Below are positions 23,331 to 36,154 of a stretch of 64,000 nucleotides of DNA, one piece after another. How positions within the stretch are numbered: position 1 is the first letter of the stretch; every line of letters begins with the position of its first letter. The notes under the pieces are model-generated. The model searched no databases and was not told the DNA's origin. It saw nothing but the letters and a program-made list of their open reading frames with translations. Origin of the DNA: Rutidosis leptorrhynchoides. Lineage: Eukaryota; Streptophyta; Magnoliopsida; Asterales; Asteraceae. A program made the translations under genes and the position numbers. Location of the stretch: the NCBI RefSeq assembly GCF_046630445.1, contig NC_092340.1, forward strand, positions 365,594,001 to 365,658,000, given 5' to 3'.

Positions 23331-23829
23331 ATGGAATTCATCATTAATTCAAGTTCCTCGGATTCCGAAATGGAATCCCACTCCAGCTCTGAAAGCAGTG
23401 TGACCGGAATGGATTAACCAATCAGCCATCATCTATTCTGGATGAATTGGGGATGGGTTCTTAGCCTCCTCAATCATTGGAGACAAGAAGAAGGTGATCC
23501 CTTCCATCCACCCCATTGCCCTCTTAACAAAGAACCTGAAGCACTTACCGGCGAACCAATCCGAAAACACCATTTTCTCTCTCATTTCCAGAGTATCTTG
23601 TCACGATTATATACTACATCAAATTCTAGATTATATTTATCCGCTCGTCCGAACCGACAATCACCCCGGTATAATAGAAGAAGTCAATGAGCTTCGCGCT
23701 CGGGTAGTGGCTTTGGAGAATATGGTGCAAAGATTACAAACACCAGCAGCAGCACCAGCAGCATACCCAGTACCACCATCATCAACGCCAACAGTACCAT
23801 TACCACCTCCAACCACAACCGCGTCGTAA
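23331..23829 (+). pseudogene. T first frame, broken copy of the BC 42047 frame
   Basis: An ATG at 23331 starts a product equivalent to the BC frame: Ser/Glu-rich N-terminus, a Trp-rich segment (LFWMNWGW), then a heptad-like coiled coil (ELRARVVALENMVQRL) and a Pro/Ala/Thr tail. It is broken by TAA at 23415-23417, where BC has CGA, and by one extra base near 23560-23570, after which the frame continues to 23829. No zinc knuckle or Gag core is recognisable. By position it may be a diverged Gag N-terminus; function unknown. Confidence 0.6.
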
Positions 23830-23989
23830 ACCTCAACTTCACAATCTGTCCCACGAGCATCAACGTCATACGCACCATAGATACCAAGGAGTACCAACAA
23901 CAATAACTAACGAAGTATTAATTCATAACTTCATTGGAGAAATATTCCGCGGCGATTATGTAATCTCTAAAGTCTTAGAGATTATCTAA
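23708..23989 (+). pseudogene. T second frame, Gln/His-rich, overlapping the first in +1
   Basis: An open stretch without ATG, shifted +1 relative to the first frame and overlapping it by about 120 bases. It reads Gln/His-rich, then Arg-rich, then the segment NEVLIHNFIGEIFRGDYVI. BC keeps the same frame open to 42755 with the same relative shift. A third diverged copy of the NEVLIHNF segment occurs at about 24655-24750. Expression would need a +1 frameshift or splicing; otherwise it is a relic of a longer frame. Confidence 0.45.
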
Positions 23990-24283
23990 TCTAGCCCTAA
24001 CCATAAATCAGTTAAACGAACCAAAATGATAGAAGGAAGAGTAGAAACCCTGACAAAAATGGTGTATGATTAACAAGCTAAACTTGCTTTACCAACAACA
24101 TCAACAGTACCGTCAGCGTTACCAGCATCGTCAGTACAGTCAACATCCGAATCAACAACACCGATAACATCACAAACTCCGTCAGTTCAAGAATCACTGT
24201 GGACATCATTACGAATCAATAACGTGTATATTGTATCAACGAGTTATGAAGAATTAACTCATTCCCTCTGAAGAAATTATATG

Positions 24284-24286
<3 letters not shown>

Positions 24287-24366
<80 letters not shown>
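24287..24366. repeat. (AT)n microsatellite in T interior
   Basis: About 80 bases of AT; not present at this place in BC. Confidence 0.93.
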
Positions 24367-24371
<5 letters not shown>

Positions 24372-25840
24372 AAATAAATCTTTCCGTGCTAAGCTATTGT
24401 GTGTGAATCTTAACTACTCGGTTAATTCATATTATAAATATGCAATAATGTACGTCCTTCGGCCGCAACTTAACCAGCGTTAACTACAATCTCTGTCGCA
24501 ATTCAACAAATTTCAATTCATAATAAATCTAGTATATATTTGATTTTACACTTTCATCATCGATGTACCCGAAACTTTTCAGATAACATCATTCGTACTT
24601 TGCGAAATTCACAAGAATTCCACGAACCGAACATCATACATCAACAAATAACGAAGTATTGATTCATAATTTCAATGTCATTAAAGAAATACTGCGTAAA
24701 AGTTATGTACTTTTTAAAGCCTTTAGGGATTATTCAATTCTAGTTTCAACTGTAAATCAAATGAGTTTAATTTAACATTAACTCATTAAATCTATGTTAC
24801 ATCAGAAGAAAATATACATATATATATATTTTCATAAAGACTGTAATAAAATTCTTTTGTACAAAATATTAATTGTGAAATTTTTTTTAACGGGTAGGTA
24901 ATACCCGAGAGATATATAAATTCACAATTAATATGTTACATTCTTCGAATCTGATTCAGCAAATCATCCATTATACTCCCTACTTTCACAACAATATACA
25001 TTCTTTTATAGAAATCAAAAGAACCATACTCATTCAAAATTTAATTACATATTCTGATTTTGAAATCTCAAAATTCAACTTGAGATATGACCAAAATCAT
25101 CACTCTTAGATCCTTACATCTTTCACAAGCTATATTTTGACTTCAAAACTGTGTTAGAACATCAAATGTATGTTAACGATTACAATCTGTGTTCAAACCC
25201 TTCGAAAATTTCTGAAGACACTTCGAATGATGAGCAATCGAGATGATGATCCAACCACATGTTACCCACAGTTATGTACCCGAAAAACTCTTGAAACCAA
25301 AGTAAAAGTTTAAATAACGTATCCGCGTCAGATTCTTTGGCATTTATTAGAAAAAATAACTTTGCGACTCCTATTCAAAGTAGCCAGTTTTGTCATAGCT
25401 CCAGCAAGTCAACTTCGACTTTTCAGTCAGACTAACCTTATTATAACCTTGAGATATACACCATTGTTACTAGGGAACCTTTTACATTCCACCACATTAT
25501 TAGCAGATGTACCAACAACTTCATTACCCTTTGACTTTAGCCTCTCCAAAAAGTAATTATAATTATTCATTGAAACCCCATCATTTACTCATTCGCATCT
25601 TGTAATGAGAATTGCCATACGAATCATTGGGAATTAGCAATCAGTATTTTGAAATCTCGCAGGATGTCTACGCCAACAGTTATATGTGTATATATAACGT
25701 CTATCTTCTGGACTTAATTTGAATATGAAGTTTCTGAAAAACACTCCGAACTACAAATTGGTTCTCCGAAAAAGAAAAAAAAAATGCTGATGAAGCAGCA
25801 AAAACTATAAACTACTTTAAACGGTAAAAGCTGGATTATA
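24367..25840 (+). other. T interior, no supported gene
   Basis: AT-rich. It includes the diverged third copy of the NEVLIHNF segment (24655-24790), a stretch TAACGGGTAGGTAATACCCGAG near 24890, also found in BC near 42855, and further patches aligned with BC 43640-44100. I see no convincing frame. Confidence 0.6.
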
Positions 25841-26050
25841 ATGATGAAGTGTGCTGGCAAAGCGCAGAAAAAGAGAAGTTTTGGAACTGAAAAACGGATT
25901 GAGCAAAGTAGGAAGGAGGTTGTGGACAAATTACAAAGACTGAACCTGACTTCAAAGGATCCAAATGATTCAGTACCTGCTGAAGTCATTAACGAATACC
26001 TTGCTCCTGACTCTAAACCGCTGCGGACAATATTCTTCATCATCCTCTGA
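25841..26050 (+). CDS. T third frame (69 aa), conserved with BC
   Basis: ATG-initiated small basic frame with FGTEKRIEQ near the start and NEYLAP near the end. BC has a homologous stretch, split by the R insertion (44112-44216 and 54368-54447), with FGTE at the equivalent place and EYLAP downstream, and one extra A in an A-run that shifts its frame. Similarity at amino-acid level between diverged copies suggests past coding function. I do not recognise the family; the last residues (RTIFFIIL) may be out of register. Confidence 0.45.
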   Translation: MMKCAGKAQKKRSFGTEKRIEQSRKEVVDKLQRLNLTSKDPNDSVPAEVINEYLAPDSKPLRTIFFIIL

Positions 26051-26950
26051 TATTAGAAATTCTAAAATATCATCATATCTTTCATTATAAATATCCACCA
26101 TATTTCTGAAGATATTTTCTTAATTTTTCTTATTTGAAATCATTTACCTCTTCGCGCTATCTGTATTACATCATAAAAGAAACTATTTTAGTTTCTAAAT
26201 TCTGAAACATTCAAGTTTAAAATAGGAATATTTTGAAGTAATGTTGGGAACTGAAGCATGAATTAGTATAATATAATGACACTTGATCAATGTGATTATA
26301 TTACAGTAAGTCATGCTGAGTTTCTAAATGGAACGTGATGATTCACAGATCATAACATCATCATGTGCCATGTTATACGACTCTTGTATTCTATTTAACC
26401 TCTAAAATATCAAGAAAATATTTCTTGATGATTCAGCATTTTCCAAGGTATTCTAGTAATTTGACAAATCAAGATCGTGCCATCACAATTTCCTTCCTAG
26501 AACATTAACAATGTTCATTCCGAAATTCATATCTGTGAATTCTGGACCATTACAAGCGATGCTTAATCACAAGAAGAAGAAACGAAAGGACAAAACTCCG
26601 AAATAGAAATTGGGGTATAAATTGCAGCAAATAAAAGAGAGCATTAACTGTGAATGATAATGATTATAGAAGACATAAGCAGAGACTTTGAAATATAAGG
26701 GAACATATAAATCCCAACGACAAACCAGAAATTATAAACCATATATATCGATGCATATAGCAATATAAAGACACGGGAGAACTAGAAACACTATAAACCC
26801 AAGAGTATAGTAGAAGTAAATAGATTCTTCCGACGGTAGATGAAAAAGAAGAATGACCGATATGAAAGTTAGAAGTATATCGAGAATCAGAACTGGATGG
26901 AGCATATTGATGAATACTTTAAAATATGAGTTGAGGGGGAAAGAATAGAA
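26051..26950 (+). other. T interior, non-coding, shared with BC
   Basis: Matches BC 54450-55260 in patches, for example the stretch around 26250-26400 with 54650-54800. No frame supported. Confidence 0.6.
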
Positions 26951-27635
26951 GGTGATGAAACATGACTAGGAACTTAGAAATCAACAGATTTAACTCACAC
27001 AATGGCGGAATAAGTGAATCAAACCCTCTAGTGAATAGGTTAAGTTTTTTTTTTTTGATTAATTTAGTCAAACCACAACTAAATCAAGTGTGATTAGATC
27101 AACACCTAGAGCTATTATTCACCACCTGGGTGATTTGGACTGAGAGAGAATCGGAGGAGCTCACTAGATCTGAGTGTGTGTAACAAATGAGAGGCTTAAC
27201 CTAAAATGAAGAATATAAGACTTTATATACCCCTGCTGTTGACTCACCCATACGATTCATTCATCACACGTACGAGTTGGCTTCATCAGCCGTACGGGTG
27301 ATCACTCACTCGTGTCTTCTCATTTAGGTTGTAATGTGACTTAGCTCAGCATCAACCGTGCGTATGAGCCTGTCAGCCGTACTAGTGAGGCTTCACTCGT
27401 ACGTCTGACTAAGTCTAACATAGTCAAACATCTAAATCTCGTTCCTGCAGTTCCTGTAACCACATACAAACACGGATAGGATAATAACGAGCAATCATGG
27501 TGGCCTGTAAACTGTTGTACCTGCAATGGACGTGGGTAGATGTCAAGGGAGTTATATAAAATGCATCAACAGAAGGTGTGAGTTGTAAGAAAACGAAGGA
27601 GGTGAATTTATAAGAAAATCTCCTACAGAACAATT
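26950..27635 (-). mobile_element. Probable solo LTR or insertion inside T, minus-strand promoter
   Basis: Absent from BC at the equivalent position (near 55270-55320). On the minus strand it has a TATA box (GTATATAAAG, around 27216-27225), repeated CGTACG/CCGTAC-type dyads upstream (27247-27410), and a leader-like stretch with an A-run downstream. This resembles a Copia LTR, but I could not fix exact ends or a target duplication. Confidence 0.4.
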
Positions 27636-27959
27636 AAAATGGACGATCACATTTAAGCGGATCCTAATTCCCTTGATTACCGGAGAGTCAAATCTTATTA
27701 AGAAGATTTTCTTCAAATCCCTTGAAATCTGGGAATCAATCATATCTACGTCAAATGATAAGATGAATCTACACTTACTCATTTCACTCTTCTATGTTAG
27801 CTTCATTTGTACTCTTCATATAAATGGATTGTTTATCCAAATTATTCGCTGATGATAAAACTCTAATTTTCAGCCCGTATGCATCATGAAAAATACTTAT
27901 TATCATTCACGACCTTTCCACTCAAATTTCGGGACGAAATTTCTTTAACGGGTAGGTAC

Positions 27960-29610
27960 TGTGACAACCCGGAAATTTCCAACCAAATTTAAACTTTAAT
28001 CTTTATATGTTTCCGACACGATAAGCAATATTTGTTAAGTTAAATTGAAAGAATTTTAAACTATGTTCATACATTCATTCAACCTCGACCAAGTTCCAAC
28101 GATTCACGAACCACTAAACAAATATGATTATATATGTATATGTGTATATATATTATAACTTGAAACGTAAACAAAATATTAGATTAAATACTTTATATGA
28201 TTGTATCTGTTTCAAAATGTTTATCAATGGAATTAGAAGATAAGATCAAATGATTGAATTATCAGATATATTGAATTATGATTACAAGTCTCTGTTGAAA
28301 GGCCCACGTTGATTTGAGAAATCTTTCCATTTTAACAATATTCGGAAAATGGTAAAGTGATTTATAAATAAGAACAAATTGTCAATCATTGAGAACTAGA
28401 CAAAGGATAGTGGAAGATTGAATCTCATAAAGACTCGATTGATCTATTTAGTTTCAAATGTACAAAAACGTTTTCAGTTTAAAAAGAACTTTATTATTAA
28501 AACGTATATAACTTTTATAAATATCTAGAACCACTTTTGACAACTCATTACTTAACTAGTATGATAAAGATAACGATATTTATATTTTATTTTATTAAAT
28601 ATATATAACGATTTAAATTAATATTATATATATTTATACGCGTATTATACGTACATAGTTTTATACTTTTACTATACTTAAACTTTACCTTTACTTTATT
28701 TTTACTTTACTTTAACTTTAATAATTCACTTTAATAATTCATACTTCAATAATTCATACTTTAATAATTCACTTTAATAATTCATACTTTAATAATTCAC
28801 TTTAATAATTCACTTTAATAATTCATACTTTAATAATTCATTTTAATAATTCAAAAATCTATTATAAATAGAATTCAATATGTTTCATTATTTCATAGAA
28901 ACTTGAAAATATTTTTCTCTAAACTCTCTCAATCGATTTACATATATATATTTACTCCGTATTATTTCAAGATATTATTAGTATACATAAAATATTACGA
29001 CGGAGTACTGTCCGAGTGATTTCGAAATTGTTTTTCGAGTAGGATATGATTAAGGAAATTATGGGTTATAGCTATGGAGGTGATTGAGTATGGTTCATGG
29101 GTATGCTCGTGAGGTCATTATAGTGTTTATCATTTCCGTTGCGTCTACGTACCTTTCCTGCAATATTGAATCTCAATATTGATACGTGAGTACTCATAAT
29201 TTAACTTTTACATACTAATAGTGTATCCCTGACTACTGCTCGAGTATTTAGGATTATTCATGCTTGTACCTTTGATATTGCCCTTAGACAAGTTAGGTTG
29301 ATTATTGAATTAGTTACACTTGCGGTTGAGATAAGGTATAAGATATGCATGTCCTTGGAAAGCTAGCGAAAAATTAAGAACTTTTCCTTTAGATATCGAA
29401 TGGTTTCGATGAACGGATTAGAAGTTATAATCAATTGAATTTTCGATATTTTTATTAAAAATGATTATTATTATCGTCGTTTTTATCGTCGTTCTAGTTT
29501 TATCTTATTATTATCATTATTATTATCTTTATCAATAAAAGGGATTTATCATTAAAAATTGTTATTTTTTTATTATTATTACTATCTTTATTATCGTTAA
29601 AGTTATAATT

Positions 29611-29680
<70 letters not shown>

Positions 29681-31619
29681 GTATTAGTATTATTATTATC
29701 ATTATTAATATATATATCATTATTTAAAAATGGTTATTGTTATTATTATTATTACTGTATTATCATTAAGATAATTATTAGTATTATCGTTAATAATGTT
29801 ATAGTAACTATCATTATTAATATTAGTGTAATTAAAACAAATATTTGTAACACCTAATTATTTTGATTACTATTATTATCATTATTATGAACACGATATA
29901 AAAGACGATTAAAAGCTATTAAACGAAACGATTAGGAAATAATGAGTAAGAGTATCATGATGAAATTAAAATATTATAAGATATTGATTTAGATAAAATT
30001 ATCGTTCTTATTATTTTTATCATTACTATTATTATTAAAAGTATCGTTAGTATTAAAACTATCATTTTAATAAAAATTATCATTTTAATAGAAGTGTCAT
30101 TGTTACTATAAAATATCATTATTATTATTATTTTAAATAGAATTATTATTTTAAAGATAATATTAAAAATTATCGTAAATATTAAAGTTATCATAATTAG
30201 AATTATCGTTTTATCATAATGTCATTTTAGTAATTATAAATATTGATATTTTTATAATAATAATTATTATTACAAAATAATACAACTTTTACTTACTATC
30301 ATTATAGATATTATTTTATCAAATAAATATGTGATACAAACATATTTTACTACGTGTAATAACTTACTTTAATAATACCTATCATATTATCTTTATGATA
30401 TTAAATGAACCCTATAAATTTTATTACTTAATATATATAAAAGTATATTTTATTACATAAATTTAATATAGAATTTTATCTATTAATACATAAATTATAT
30501 TATTACTCTAATAAATCTTTTAAAAATATTTAAAAATATAAAACGACGATATTTAAACTATATATTAATCATGTATAGATTTTTGGAAATTATTTTGAGT
30601 CAAATTTACTTTTGTTGACTTTTGCATATTAGTCTCGAGCATTAGGATTGTGGTACACTATGACTTGACCTAATTTGTTAGACAAATATTGACCAACACA
30701 TAATTATATATAATTAATTTTGGTTCGTGAATCCGAGGCCAACCTTGCACTTGTTCAATGACGTTATATGTATTTTTACTACGAAATACAGTATGGTGAG
30801 TTTCATTTGCCTTTTTACCCTTTATATTTTTGGGACTGAGAATACATGCGCTTTTATAAATGTTTGACGAAATAGACACAAGTAATTGAAACTACATTCT
30901 ATGGTTGAATTATCGAAATCGAATATGCCCCTTTTTATTAAAGTCTGGTAATCTAAGAATTAGGGAACAGACACCCTAATTGACGCGAATCCTAAAGATA
31001 GATCTATTGGGCCTAACAAACCCCATCCAAAGTACCGGATGCTTTAGTACTTCGAAATTTATATCATGTCCGAAGGAGGATCCCGGAATGATAGGGGATA
31101 TTCTTATATGTATCTAGTTAATGTCGGTTACCAGGTGTTCACCATATGAATGGTTATTTTTGTCTCTATGCATGGGACGTATATTTATGATAACTGGAAA
31201 TGAAATTCTTGTGGTCTATTAAAATGATGGAAATAAATGATTATGATAAACTAATAAACTCACCAACCTTTTGGTTGACACTTTAAAGCATGTTTATTCT
31301 CAGGTGTTAAAGAAATCTTCCGCTGTGCATTTGCTCATTTTAAAGATATTACTTGGAGTCATTCATGACATATTTCAAAAGACGTTGCATTCAAGTCGTT
31401 GAGTTCAATAGAGATTATTATTAAGTAAATGACAGATTAGGTCATTTATAGTTGAATCTTATGAAATGGTATGCATGTCTGTCAATTTTCGATGTAAAGA
31501 GAGTTTATCTTTTAAAAACGAATGCAATTTCTGAAAAATGTATCATATAGAGGTCAAATACCTCGCGATGTAATCAACTATTGAGAATCGTTTATAATGT
31601 ATATGAACGGGTCCTTTCA
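27960..31619 (+). repeat. T 3' LTR
   Basis: Near-identical to 19255-22896. It is preceded by TTAACGGGTAGGTAC, the likely plus-strand priming region, also found before the BC 3' LTR. Confidence 0.93.
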
Positions 31620-32130
31620 ATAAAGATCATAATGAGGATAATGTATCTATGATTTTCGCTGGATGTGTTACTTTGAAATCAGGCTGTGGGCCTTTATTTC
31701 CTTTTATCTTGGGTCAATTAAATTCATTCTTTTTAGATCACAACAAAAATTTGGGCTTCATAATTTTGATATGCAAACGTTTTGAGCTCGAATGGTGATC
31801 TTGTTACTGATAAAACGCTAGCGATGATGGTAATAATACATGTTAAGTTGATGATCATAATAAATTGTGATGTGATTAAATGTTGTTAAGAAAATAAATG
31901 GTGACCGTGGCGATTATGTGCATAAAGACGATGATGATTACGATTTGTTATTGATGGCGATAAGAAATTTGATGATGATGTACGATGGGTATAGTGATGG
32001 TGATTGGTAATAGAAAATGATACATGATGTTATGATGATTCGTGGTTACGATGATGATATTGTGTAATGAAGCTATACGGGTCAATACATATTAATTAGA
32101 TTATTGAATGGGTTAAAATTAGAGCTAGCA

Positions 32131-32208
32131 AATGGTCCATTGTTATGGGAGTGTGTTAGGGGAACGAGGGGTCGCGGGTTCGAGCCCGAGCTGCGACATT
32201 ATTTTTTT
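32131..32208 (+). repeat. tRNA-derived (SINE-like) relic, copy B
   Basis: Identical in layout to 12491-12568: GGTTCGAGCC B-box-like core and downstream T run. Confidence 0.5.
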
Positions 32209-32339
32209 GAAGCTATTTATTTAAGGTAGTATACTTATGATTCCTATTATTTTTATTATAATTATTATTAACATAAGTATTATTATTACTAATATCAATA
32301 TTATTATCATTATCATTATTATTTTTACTACTAATATCA

Positions 32340-32340
32340 C

Positions 32341-32407
<67 letters not shown>
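32340..32407. repeat. (ATT)n microsatellite, second array of BC LTR, copy B
   Basis: About 68 bases. Confidence 0.95.
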
Positions 32408-32410
<3 letters not shown>

Positions 32411-33670
32411 ATTACTAACTATAACGTTAGTTTTAAATGCATTTTGTATATATATAGTATAACTATATTTTTATGATCTTAAACTAAAAGAATAGACATT
32501 ATAAGTTAGATACAAACATTAGATATATAGAAGTATATATATAATAAGTATACTACTTTTACTAATAAACTACTTTTGTTCATTTACGTTTTAATATAAC
32601 TCGAAATTATTAAAAATTATATCATAATAAAAATTATGAGTATTTAAAAATATTAAAACTAAGTATTTATTCAAAATATATTAATAAAGTATATAATATT
32701 TTATTATGATAATTTAATAAAATATATAAAATAAAAATATTTAAGTAATTATTAATATTAAAATTAATATCACAAGTATATTACTAATATCAAAATATAT
32801 ATTTATTTGAATATTATTAAAAGTATTAATATACATACATGATATAGGTTCGTGAATCCGAGGCCAACCCTATACTTGTTCATTGTCGTCATATGTATTT
32901 TTACTACAAAATACAGTATGGTAAAATACAGTATGGTGAGTTCATTTGATTCCCTTTTACTCTTTACATTTTTGGGAATGAGAATACATGCGCTACTTTT
33001 CAACTGCTTTATTAAATGCTTTTGAAATACATTTTGAACTGCGAATACATGAAATAATTTTTATAAATGTTTGACGAGATAGACACAAGCAAAACATTCT
33101 TCGAATGAATTATGTGGACGTGATAATTGCCACCATTGAATTATGTGGACGTGATAATTGCCACAATTGATATGAATATTTTTTCCCTAATTATTATTGC
33201 TTGGTAACTGATAGTACTCCAAATGAACATATATTTAGTATCAATATCCTTCCAATATGTAAAGTTTTCAGTTGCAATTGTTCTATTTACAAGTGATATT
33301 CGTTTAAATAATAAAAGGTGAAGACAAAAGGCAGATTCGACGAATTGAAGACGCAAACGGCTAAAAAGCTCAAAAGTACAAAGTACAATCCAAGAGGTTC
33401 AATTTATTGATGAGAAACGTCTAAAAATTACAAGAGTACAAGTTACAAAACGCAAAGTACACGATATAAAATAATACGCAAGGACGTTCGAAAATCCGGA
33501 ACCGAGACATGAGTCTACTCTCAACGTGCGATACAACGTTACAAAAATTACATGTCAACTATGCACATAAATAAAATATAATATTTAAATCATTCTTAAA
33601 ATTATTTATATATTATATTATTATTTAATAACGTCGACAAGCAAAGATCCAAAATCATGTGAGCTGGAAA

Positions 33671-33699
33671 TTCAAACTCCGCGACTCGCGGAGTTTGAA
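33671..33699 (+). promoter_or_regulatory. 13-bp perfect hairpin in G2 LTR
   Basis: TTCAAACTCCGCG and its exact complement around an ACT loop; a second partial copy (CCGCAACTCGCGGAG) follows at 33711-33725. The 3' LTR has the hairpin at 39574-39602. Confidence 0.8.
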
Positions 33700-33746
33700 A
33701 GGTAAAAGTGCCGCAACTCGCGGAGTTTGAAATTTCAGAAATGTCC

Positions 33747-33754
33747 TATAAATA
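33747..33754 (+). promoter_or_regulatory. G2 5' LTR TATA box
   Basis: TATAAATA about 50 bases after the hairpin; counterpart at 39650-39657. Confidence 0.6.
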
Positions 33755-35062
33755 TCGACGTTTTCTGCCGAGTTTTAAACACACCAAAATATTTAATAAT
33801 AATACTCCCTATGTAATAATAATATATATATAACATATATATAGTATAGGTTAGTTTTATATTAGATTAGTTTGGGTTAATGTAAAGGTTATTTTACGGG
33901 TTTTAAAGTTGGAGCTCTGTCCGTGTAACACTACGCGATAAATAATCAATGTAAGCTATGTTCTCCTTTTTAAATTAATGTCTCGTACTTAAGTTATTAT
34001 TATGCTTATTTAAGATGAAGTAATCATGATGTTGGGCTAAAAATATTAAAATTGGGTAATTGGGCTTTGTACCATAATTGGGGTTTGGACAAAAGAATGA
34101 CACTTGTGAAAATTAGACTATGGGCTATTAATGGGCTTGATATTTGTTTAACTAAATGATAGTTTGTTAATTTTAATATAAAGATTTACAATTGGACGTC
34201 CCTATAAATAACCATATACACTCGATCGGACACGATGGGCGGGGAATTTATATGTACGAATAATAGTTCATTTAACCGGACACGGGAATGGATTAATAGT
34301 CACTAGAATTATTAAAACAGGGGTGAAATTATGTACAAGGACACTTGGCATAATTGTTAACAAAGTATTAAACCTTGGATTACACGCAGTCGATATCCTG
34401 GTGTAAATATTAAACAAAGTATTAAAACCTTGTTACAGTTTAAGTCCCCAATTAGTTGAAATATTTGACTTCGGATATAAGGATAATTTGACGAGGACAC
34501 TCGCACTTTATATTTATGACTGATGGACTGTTATGGACAAAAACCAGACGGGCATATTAAATAATCCAGGACAAAGAACAATTAACCCATGGGAATAAAC
34601 TAAAAATCAACACGTCAAACATCATGATTACGGAAGTTTAAATAAGCATAATTATTTTATTTTATATTTCATCGCACCTTTAATTATTCGTCATTTATAA
34701 TTTTTGTTATTTATTTTATTTTGTTAATTAAATTTACTTTACGCTTCGCTTAAAATATAAAATCGACAAACCGGTCATTAAACGGTAAACCCCCCTTTTA
34801 TATATAATTATATTTATATATTTATATATTTTTGTACAAATGTAATTATATAAAAATATAGTGTAACCGTCTCCCTGTGAAACGAACCGGACTTACTAAA
34901 AACTATACTACTCTACGATTAGGTACACTGCCTATAGTGTTGTAGCAAGGTTTAGGTATATCCCATCTGTAAATAAATATATAAAACTTGTGTAATTTGT
35001 AACGTATTTCATAATAAAAATATATACTATTTCACGTACCCCTAGCAATGACATCAAGTTTT

Positions 35063-35080
35063 TGGCGCCGCTGCCGGGGA
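35063..35080 (+). other. G2 primer binding site (tRNA-Asp)
   Basis: TGGCGCCGCTGCCGGGGA, identical to the G1 site. Confidence 0.88.
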
Positions 35081-36154
35081 AATCGGCGAAACGCTATATT
35101 TTTAATTTATTTTTGTATAAATATATTTATATATCATTTTATAAAAATAATATAAAATAAAAAAAAAACGTTTTTTAACCTCCGCGACTCGTGGAGATTT
35201 GATGGTACGTGGAACCGTGACTCGCGGAGCCGCCCTGACGCGCCTGGTAAACCCTAATCGCATTAATTATGGATTATATTAATTATTATTATTTTTAAAA
35301 CCCTAAATTAGTTTAATTAATTTATTATTTAGTTTTAGTTTTAATTAATTAGTTTTAATTAATTATAATTAGTTTTATTATATATAAAAATGAATACTTT
35401 TATAAAATAAATATAAAAATAATATTTTTATAAAAATAAGTAATTTTATCACTTTTTATTTTTATATTTTGTATCCTTTTATTTAGTGTAATCGTAATAT
35501 TTTTATTTTTATCGTTCGTAGTTAATTTTAAATTTAGTTTTGCCTTAGCTTATTTTTATTTTCTAGATTTTTAGGCTTTGCCGTAAAAGCCCTTAAGTGC
35601 TTTTTCTTTAGATTAAAATTTAGGCGCTTTAGAATTTTGCGACGCAGTTTTTAGATTTTAGTGCCTAATTAAGTTATTGCCGTTTTGGATATAGAATTCC
35701 TTTAAGCTTTAATACCTTTAGGCGCAACTTTTTAGATTTAATTTTTAGACTTTTAAGTTTTGACGTTTTTCTTTCTTATTTTTATTTTTCGACGTTTTTT
35801 TCGACGCGCACTCTTTTTCTTTCTTATTTCTCGACAAGCTAGTTTTTAGGACTTAGAAATTTTCTCTACTTCTTCTCCAATAATTCCAAACGAAAAATTA
35901 TTTTAAGTGGTTAAATTGATAGACATCCAAATTTTCTGCTTCGTAGTAATAGTTGGATTTGTTAGTGGCTGAGTTGTGAGCTTCCGATTTAAAGGGTTCT
36001 GGCTCCCTGCTGCATCTATTGACTATTCGAAACGTGGGCAAAAGCAAAAAAGTCTATTAATTTGATAACTTATATAATTTTTATTTTTTTATAACTAATA
36101 GGATAATTAAGTAAATGCACCACATTGTAGCTAAAATTTGGTAATAAGCGCATT
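35081..36154 (+). other. G2 5' leader
   Basis: AT-rich, no frame. It carries further CGCGACTCG dyads at 35182-35225. The last 250 bases align with the G1 leader in reverse orientation. Confidence 0.7.

Larger units (their letters stand above)
19255..31619 (+). mobile_element. T: young non-autonomous LTR retrotransposon related to BC
   Basis: LTRs at 19255-22896 (3642 bp) and 27960-31619 (3660 bp), flanked by ATAAA (19250-19254 and 31620-31624). I see three substitutions between the LTRs plus expansion of one ATT microsatellite, so the insertion is very recent. The primer site is at 22899-22910. The 5.06-kb interior keeps the same three short frames as BC, two of them damaged, and no polymerase. 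It lies in the copy-B BC LTR; the matching site in copy A is empty. Confidence 0.92.
33209..35056 (+). repeat. G2 5' LTR (1848 bp)
   Basis: Starts TGATAGTACTCC and ends GACATCA. It contains a strong hairpin and a TATA box. The first 350 bases recur at 13599-13948. Confidence 0.92.

Noticed and set aside
27341..27782. Several minus-strand frames of 61-76 codons in T
   Set aside because: No conservation in BC and no domain; they overlap the probable embedded LTR.
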